DNA of 56,704 bases. It comes from Candidatus Fermentibacterota bacterium. Its GTDB lineage: Bacteria; Fermentibacterota; Fermentibacteria; Fermentibacterales; JCC-6. The notes under the pieces were generated by a model, which was not told the DNA's origin, did no database searches, and saw only the letters and a program-made list of their open reading frames with translations. Position 1 is the first letter of the stretch. The number at the start of each line of letters is the position of its first letter. The DNA is taken from positions 1 through 56,704 of the forward strand of contig JAUVIR010000011.1 in NCBI GenBank assembly GCA_030592645.1. Reading direction: 5' to 3'. Positions 52,797-56,704 of the stretch are shown one piece after another. The translations under genes and the position numbers were made by a program.

Positions 52797-54226
52797 ACAG
52801 AACGGAGACTCTTAGGGGGAAAGATATCAGCCATTTCTGGCATCCCTATACCGATATCAATTCTCTTGAACAGAAAGAGTTTCCCATCATTGAAAAGGCC
52901 GAAGGCGTCTACCTGATAGATACCGAAGGACACAGGCTGCTTGACGGAATAAGTTCCTGGTGGTGTGTGAACCTCGGACACAGCCACCCTGATATTGTCG
53001 GTGCCATCAGAAAACAGTCGGGCATTCTTCAGAATTCCATCACCGCCGGTATGTCACATACGAAGGTCATCAGGCTTTCGGAGAAGATAGCCACAATAGC
53101 GCCCGGGAATCTTTCAAGAGTCTACTATGCATCGGACGGAGCCTCTTCGGTTGAAGCTGCGATGAGGATATCACTGCAGTACTGGTGGAACCGCGGTATG
53201 AAGGAGAAAAGAAAGATGATATCTCTCTCCGGCGGGTACCACGGTGATACTCTCGGTTGTGTGGGGCTGGGTTACATAAACAGGTTTCATCGATCGGTAG
53301 AGCATGTTGTAAGAAAATCAATTACAGCTGAATCGCCGCATTGTTTTCGCTGCAGATACCACAGGAAGCCGGAGGATTGCGAATTGGAATGCTTCGCCTC
53401 GATGGAGAAGGCTATCGTTGAGAATGCTGATTCCGCAGCCGCGGTGATAGTTGAACCAGTCTGTCAGGGTGCCGCGGGTATGAGGATCTATCCCCCGGAG
53501 TATATTTCGAGATTAAGGAAACTATGTGATGAGAACGCTGTGCTTCTTATTCTTGATGAAATCGCGGTGGGGTTCGGCCGGACCGGCAGAATGTTCGCGT
53601 CGGAGCTTGCCCGAATAGTGCCGGATATGATGTGCATTGGAAAGGGGCTTACCGGAGGGACACTTCCAATGAGCGCCGTTGTTGCGTCAGAAGAAATTTA
53701 CGATGCCTTCAGAAGTGATTCCCGAATGGACAGAACCTTCTACCACGGTCACACATTCTGCGGTAATCCCATAGCCGCAGCCGCCGCATGCGCTGCCATA
53801 GAGGTATATGAGCGGGATAATGTGCTTGAAAATGTCGAGATGCTTGCGGAAATGCTCTCAGAAGCATTCCGCAGGTACAGGAGCATCCCGGGAGTTCACG
53901 GGTCCACTGCTCTCGGCTGCATGAGCGCACTGGAAATAAGCGAAGATAACGGCGGCGCGAGAACCGCTCTTGCGATTGCCGATACTGCCCTCAGAAATGG
54001 GCTTTTCATCCGCCCGCTGGGTCCGGTTCTGTATCTATGGCCTCCCCTGGTTACAACAAGGATGGAAATGGAGACAATGCTGCATATCTTCGAAGAAGCC
54101 CTTATTAAGAATCTTCTTCAAAAACAAATACATCCGCTGCAAAATCAAAACGAGAAAAGTAATTCATTTAATAGTATTGACAGGAGAAAATATTTGAATT
54201 ATACGAATCGTATGTTTCATGGATAA
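52793..54226 (+). CDS. bioA: Adenosylmethionine-8-amino-7-oxononanoate aminotransferase
   Basis: The 477-residue class III PLP aminotransferase has HFWHPYTDI at its start, GISSWWCVNLGHSHP, GGYHGDTLG and the PLP lysine in CIGKGLTGGTLPM (about 283). A Cys-rich insert CFRCRYHRKPEDCELEC (about 183-199) is seen. The catalytic fold ends near residue 440; the last 35 or so residues are a Lys/Asn/Gln-rich tail that overlaps promoter-like DNA and may come from former non-coding sequence. It is the last operon gene. Confidence 0.94.
   Translation: MNRTETLRGKDISHFWHPYTDINSLEQKEFPIIEKAEGVYLIDTEGHRLLDGISSWWCVNLGHSHPDIVGAIRKQSGILQNSITAGMSHTKVIRLSEKIATIAPGNLSRVYYASDGASSVEAAMRISLQYWWNRGMKEKRKMISLSGGYHGDTLGCVGLGYINRFHRSVEHVVRKSITAESPHCFRCRYHRKPEDCELECFASMEKAIVENADSAAAVIVEPVCQGAAGMRIYPPEYISRLRKLCDENAVLLILDEIAVGFGRTGRMFASELARIVPDMMCIGKGLTGGTLPMSAVVASEEIYDAFRSDSRMDRTFYHGHTFCGNPIAAAAACAAIEVYERDNVLENVEMLAEMLSEAFRRYRSIPGVHGSTALGCMSALEISEDNGGARTALAIADTALRNGLFIRPLGPVLYLWPPLVTTRMEMETMLHIFEEALIKNLLQKQIHPLQNQNEKSNSFNSIDRRKYLNYTNRMFHG
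54177..54205 (+). promoter_or_regulatory. Promoter-like sequence inside the bioA 3' end
   Basis: TTGACA at 54177-54182 and TATACG at 54200-54205 are spaced by 17 bases. A 13-base dyad ATACGAATCGTAT covers 54201-54213. Together they could drive the RCC1 gene at 54289. TAACCAT/ATGGTTA half-sites at 54233-54239 and 54251-54257 may also regulate it. Confidence 0.4.
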
Positions 54227-54288
54227 TTGCCATAACCATTAGAATAACATATGGTTAAGGTAGGTATATAGGGGTGGGATGGTTGATC

Positions 54289-55752
54289 ATGAAGAATCTG
54301 TCAGTTCTTCTGCTTTCTGTAGCTGTGTTTCTGCTTGTTCCGGGTGTGTCTGAAGGTTCAGACGGCTCGATCGTAGCCTGGGGGGACAACTACTACGGCC
54401 AGTGCAACGTGCCCGCGCCCAACGAGGGTTTTGTGGCGATTGCTGCGGGACAATACCACAGCCTCGGCCTGAAGGAAGACGGCTCGATAGTGGTATGGGG
54501 TGACAACGGATACGGCCAGTGTAATGTACCCGCGCCCAATGAGGATTTTGTGGCGGTTGCAGCAGGAGGCTATTTCAGTCTCGGACTGAAAGCAAACAGC
54601 TCGATAGTGGCATGGGGTCACAACAACTACGGTCAGTGTAATGTACCGGAACCCAATGAGGGTTTTATGGCGGTTGCTGGGGGTTACACTCACAGCCTCG
54701 GTCTGAAGGAAGATGGCTCGATAGTGGCTTGGGGAGCTAACAATTACGGCCAGTGCAATGTACCCGCGCCCAATGAGGGTTTTGTGGCGATTGCCGGGGG
54801 AAATAATCACAGCCTCGGCCTGAAGGAAGACGGCTCGATAGTGGCCTGGGGATTGAACAATTATGGCCAGTGCAATGTACCCGCGCCCAATGAGGATTTC
54901 GTGGCGGTTGCTGGGGGTTATGGTCACAGCATTGGCCTTAAGGAAGCCGGCTCGATAGCGGCATGGGGTTACAACACATACGGCCAGTGCAACGTGCCCG
55001 CGCCTAATGAGGATTTACTGATGGTTGCTGGGGGAGACTGGCACAGCCTTGGGCTGAAGGCAGCCGGCTCGATAGTGGCCTGGGGTCGGAACAACGGCGG
55101 CCAGTGCAATGTGCCCGCGCCCAATGAGGGTTTCGTGGCGGTTGCCGGGGGAAACTACCACAGCCTCGGCCTGCATGCGTATCTTCATGTCATAGAGCCG
55201 GACAGCTCGACCATATGGACTCAGTATGAAACGGACCTTCCCGTTGGCTGGGCAGGTGTATACTGCGACAGCGTAAGTATTGTTCTCTACGACGGAGCGG
55301 TATTTATTGACACTCTGGCAGCATCAGCGCCTAACACCGGTTCCTGGGTCTTCAGCGGTCCCGTACCCATGAGCTGGGATCCGGGCATTGAGTACATGAT
55401 CTATATACAGGACGATCTAGGCTATTCCGGCTGGAGTGATGAGTTCACTGTTGCGCCGCCTGTTCCGATTGGTGGCGATGAATCCACTGGTACCTGCAAT
55501 TATGCTTTACATAATGCAGCGCCAAATCCTTCGTATGGAATGGCGCTTGTTGCATTCGAAATCCCTGAGATTGTTGATGTCTGTATAACTGTTTACGATA
55601 TTTCCGGAAGAGTTGTTACTGAGCTGGCGTACAGCACACTGACTCCTGGCATGCACGAGGCGATTATAAGTGATCTTCACGCAGGGCTATACGTTGTACG
55701 CATGCAGGCCGGCAATTTCATAGACTCCGAGAGGATGATCGTAATTCGATGA
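54289..55752 (+). CDS. RCC1-repeat exported protein with Por-type C-terminal sorting domain
   Basis: The 487-residue protein starts at ATG 54289 (GGGATGG upstream) with a signal peptide (LSVLLLSVAVFLLVPGVSEG). Residues about 25-297 are seven RCC1-like repeats of 39 residues, each with GSIVAWG, a YGQCNVPAPNE segment and HSLGLK. RCC1 repeats fold as a beta propeller and usually bind proteins. A beta domain (about 300-395) follows, then a Por-type C-terminal sorting domain (about 410-487) with NAAPNPSYGMA, VYDISGRVV and GLYVVRM. Export across the outer membrane is inferred. Confidence 0.9.
   Translation: MKNLSVLLLSVAVFLLVPGVSEGSDGSIVAWGDNYYGQCNVPAPNEGFVAIAAGQYHSLGLKEDGSIVVWGDNGYGQCNVPAPNEDFVAVAAGGYFSLGLKANSSIVAWGHNNYGQCNVPEPNEGFMAVAGGYTHSLGLKEDGSIVAWGANNYGQCNVPAPNEGFVAIAGGNNHSLGLKEDGSIVAWGLNNYGQCNVPAPNEDFVAVAGGYGHSIGLKEAGSIAAWGYNTYGQCNVPAPNEDLLMVAGGDWHSLGLKAAGSIVAWGRNNGGQCNVPAPNEGFVAVAGGNYHSLGLHAYLHVIEPDSSTIWTQYETDLPVGWAGVYCDSVSIVLYDGAVFIDTLAASAPNTGSWVFSGPVPMSWDPGIEYMIYIQDDLGYSGWSDEFTVAPPVPIGGDESTGTCNYALHNAAPNPSYGMALVAFEIPEIVDVCITVYDISGRVVTELAYSTLTPGMHEAIISDLHAGLYVVRMQAGNFIDSERMIVIR
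54361..55179 (+). repeat. Seven tandem 117-bp coding repeats
   Basis: Starts at 54361, 54478, 54595, 54712, 54829, 54946 and 55063 give an exact 117-bp period, each encoding one 39-residue RCC1-type blade. Copies are highly similar at the DNA level, indicating recent expansion or gene conversion. The complementary strand is open through several copies as a by-product. Confidence 0.9.
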
Positions 55753-55796
55753 TCAGGTGATCCTAGAGATCTGGGATTACTGGAATATTAATTGAC

Positions 55797-55819
55797 ACTG
55801 ATCAATCAGATCAGTTTTT
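55797..55819 (+). terminator. Intrinsic terminator after the RCC1 gene
   Basis: ACTGATC and GATCAGT form a 7-bp stem with an AATCA loop, followed by TTTT. It overlaps the stop of the minus-strand gene ending at 55811. Confidence 0.7.
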
Positions 55820-56704
55820 AGGGGATTTCCTGATATCGGACAGAGTGTAAATCAGGTTGAGGATTGAGAGGGCTGAGATATTCGCATCAATCTGGTAAGA
55901 CCTGACTCCGGGATGAATTATGTACAGATGTCTTAGCCCTAGATCTTCAATCGCTACACGCATGGATTTTGTTGTACGGACATTATCAGTGAACTTGAAC
56001 TCGAAACCCAGTCTTGCTCCTTCAGGACTGAGCAGAAGATCAAGCTCCGCACCGCCATGGGTAGACCAGAAGTAAGCGTCTCTGTCACCTGTGACCGACA
56101 ATATCTGTTCAAGCGCGAAGCCCTCCCAGGATGAACCTGCTTTGATGTGTGACAAAAGGTCTCTTCTTGTCCTGATGGAAAGGAGAGAATGAAGAATGCC
56201 CGAATCCCTGATGTATACCTTGGGAGACTTGACCTGCCGCTTTTTGATGTTCACATGCCAGGGCTGCAACTGACGGACGACCAGGGCTCCGGAAAGGATA
56301 TCGAGATAATTCCTTGCAGTCTTTTCATCCCGACCCAGCGATCTTGCGAATTCTGCAGCATTCCATATCTGGCCATGGTAATGAGCGACCATAATCCAGA
56401 ATCGTCTCATGCTTTCAGGGTGAACTGAGAAACCGAATTGCCGTAAATCCCTCTCCAGAAAAGTCCTTGCAAAGTTGTCTCTCCATCTGAAACTTGAGTC
56501 CTTGTCTGCAGCAAGGTACGATCTTGGAAAACCACCGCGGAGCCATAGCTTTTCCCAGTTGTCTGGAGTGATTTCCTTAAGGTTAAATCCCCCCATGTCT
56601 ACGAAACCGATTCTACCTGCAAGAGTTTCAGAGACATCTCTGACTATTCCAGGTGATGCGCTCCCTAAAATCAGATAGCTGGCGTGGTGAGATGTATCAT
56701 CCAC
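55811..56704 (-). CDS. DUF4143-type AAA ATPase, N terminus outside the window
   Basis: The frame is open to the right edge; the visible 297 residues are the C-terminal two-thirds of an AAA+ ATPase with DUF4143. ILGSASPGIVRDVSETLAGR is the sensor/arm region typical of the family, then LRGGFPRSYLA, a winged-helix part (SLGRDEKTARNYLDILSGAL) and the nuclease-like WSTHGGAELDLLLS, GFEFKFTDNVRTTKSM. Walker A and B must lie to the right of the window. Roles of this family are unclear; toxin-antitoxin or defence links have been suggested. Confidence 0.88.
   Translation of the reverse strand: MDDTSHHASYLILGSASPGIVRDVSETLAGRIGFVDMGGFNLKEITPDNWEKLWLRGGFPRSYLAADKDSSFRWRDNFARTFLERDLRQFGFSVHPESMRRFWIMVAHYHGQIWNAAEFARSLGRDEKTARNYLDILSGALVVRQLQPWHVNIKKRQVKSPKVYIRDSGILHSLLSIRTRRDLLSHIKAGSSWEGFALEQILSVTGDRDAYFWSTHGGAELDLLLSPEGARLGFEFKFTDNVRTTKSMRVAIEDLGLRHLYIIHPGVRSYQIDANISALSILNLIYTLSDIRKSPKN

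Noticed and set aside
54358-54927. 189-codon minus-strand frame within the RCC1 gene
   Set aside because: It exists because the 117-bp coding repeat happens to be open on the other strand; the sequence only mirrors the repeats.

Overview
The window is bacterial chromosomal DNA of moderate GC. It is densely coded, with many ATGA, GTGA or TGATG gene overlaps and frequent good Shine-Dalgarno sites. Two exported proteins end in a Por-type (type IX) C-terminal sorting domain. There is also an Omp28-like thiol protein, an OmpA protein with carboxypeptidase-regulatory domains, and many small FN3-like or PPC lipoproteins. Together these suggest a Gram-negative, anaerobic or microaerobic member of the FCB assemblage, probably an uncultured lineage. 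That placement is inferred from family content only; no rRNA, tRNA or ribosomal protein gene lies here.

Layout. 1-10.1 kb: a truncated secreted protein, a stand-alone cyclic-nucleotide-binding protein, an FN3-like lipoprotein, a short DnaE2-like polymerase with a degenerate PHP domain behind a LexA-like dyad, a LonB-like protease, a polysaccharide pyruvyl transferase, endonuclease IV and a second FN3-like lipoprotein. 10.3-16 kb: an OmpA-family protein, then an SbcD/YhaO-like phosphoesterase overlapping an SbcC/YhaN-like ATPase. 16-20 kb (minus strand): a DUF1028 protein, a Cys-tailed membrane protein, a lipoprotein and an MFS transporter. 20-25 kb: a Cys-rich membrane protein overlapping a radical SAM/SPASM enzyme, a bacteriohemerythrin, two lipoproteins and a frameshifted small secreted protein. 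25-31.5 kb: a conserved hypothetical protein, a probable selenoprotein with Sec in its U-x-x-C motif, a bleomycin-hydrolase-type peptidase, a nifS-nifU pair and a decayed glycosyltransferase. 31.5-47 kb is signalling-rich: two giant class III cyclase/ATPase/TPR proteins, each convergent with a PAS hybrid histidine kinase on its 3' side, plus an esterase, a DUF6144-like protein, a chalcone-isomerase-like protein and a DMT permease. 47-54.2 kb: trmO, then a complete biotin operon birA-bioB-F-H-C-D-A behind a BirA-type operator. 54.2-56.7 kb: an RCC1-repeat exported protein and a truncated DUF4143 ATPase.

The genes most clearly working together are the bio operon (pimeloyl-ACP synthesis by BioC/BioH, ring assembly by BioF/A/D/B, control and ligation by BirA), nifS-nifU (Fe-S assembly), the SbcCD-like pair, and the radical SAM enzyme with its translationally coupled partner. 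The cyclase proteins may feed the cyclic-nucleotide-binding protein at the left end, but that is inference.

Intergenic DNA holds several palindromic elements, three of them sharing a GGGACGGAGG/CCTCCGTCCC core, which look like REP/REPIN-type repeats. The strongest candidates for follow-up are the exported UGA-containing Omp28-like protein, the radical SAM pair, and the duplicated cyclase/kinase neighbourhoods.
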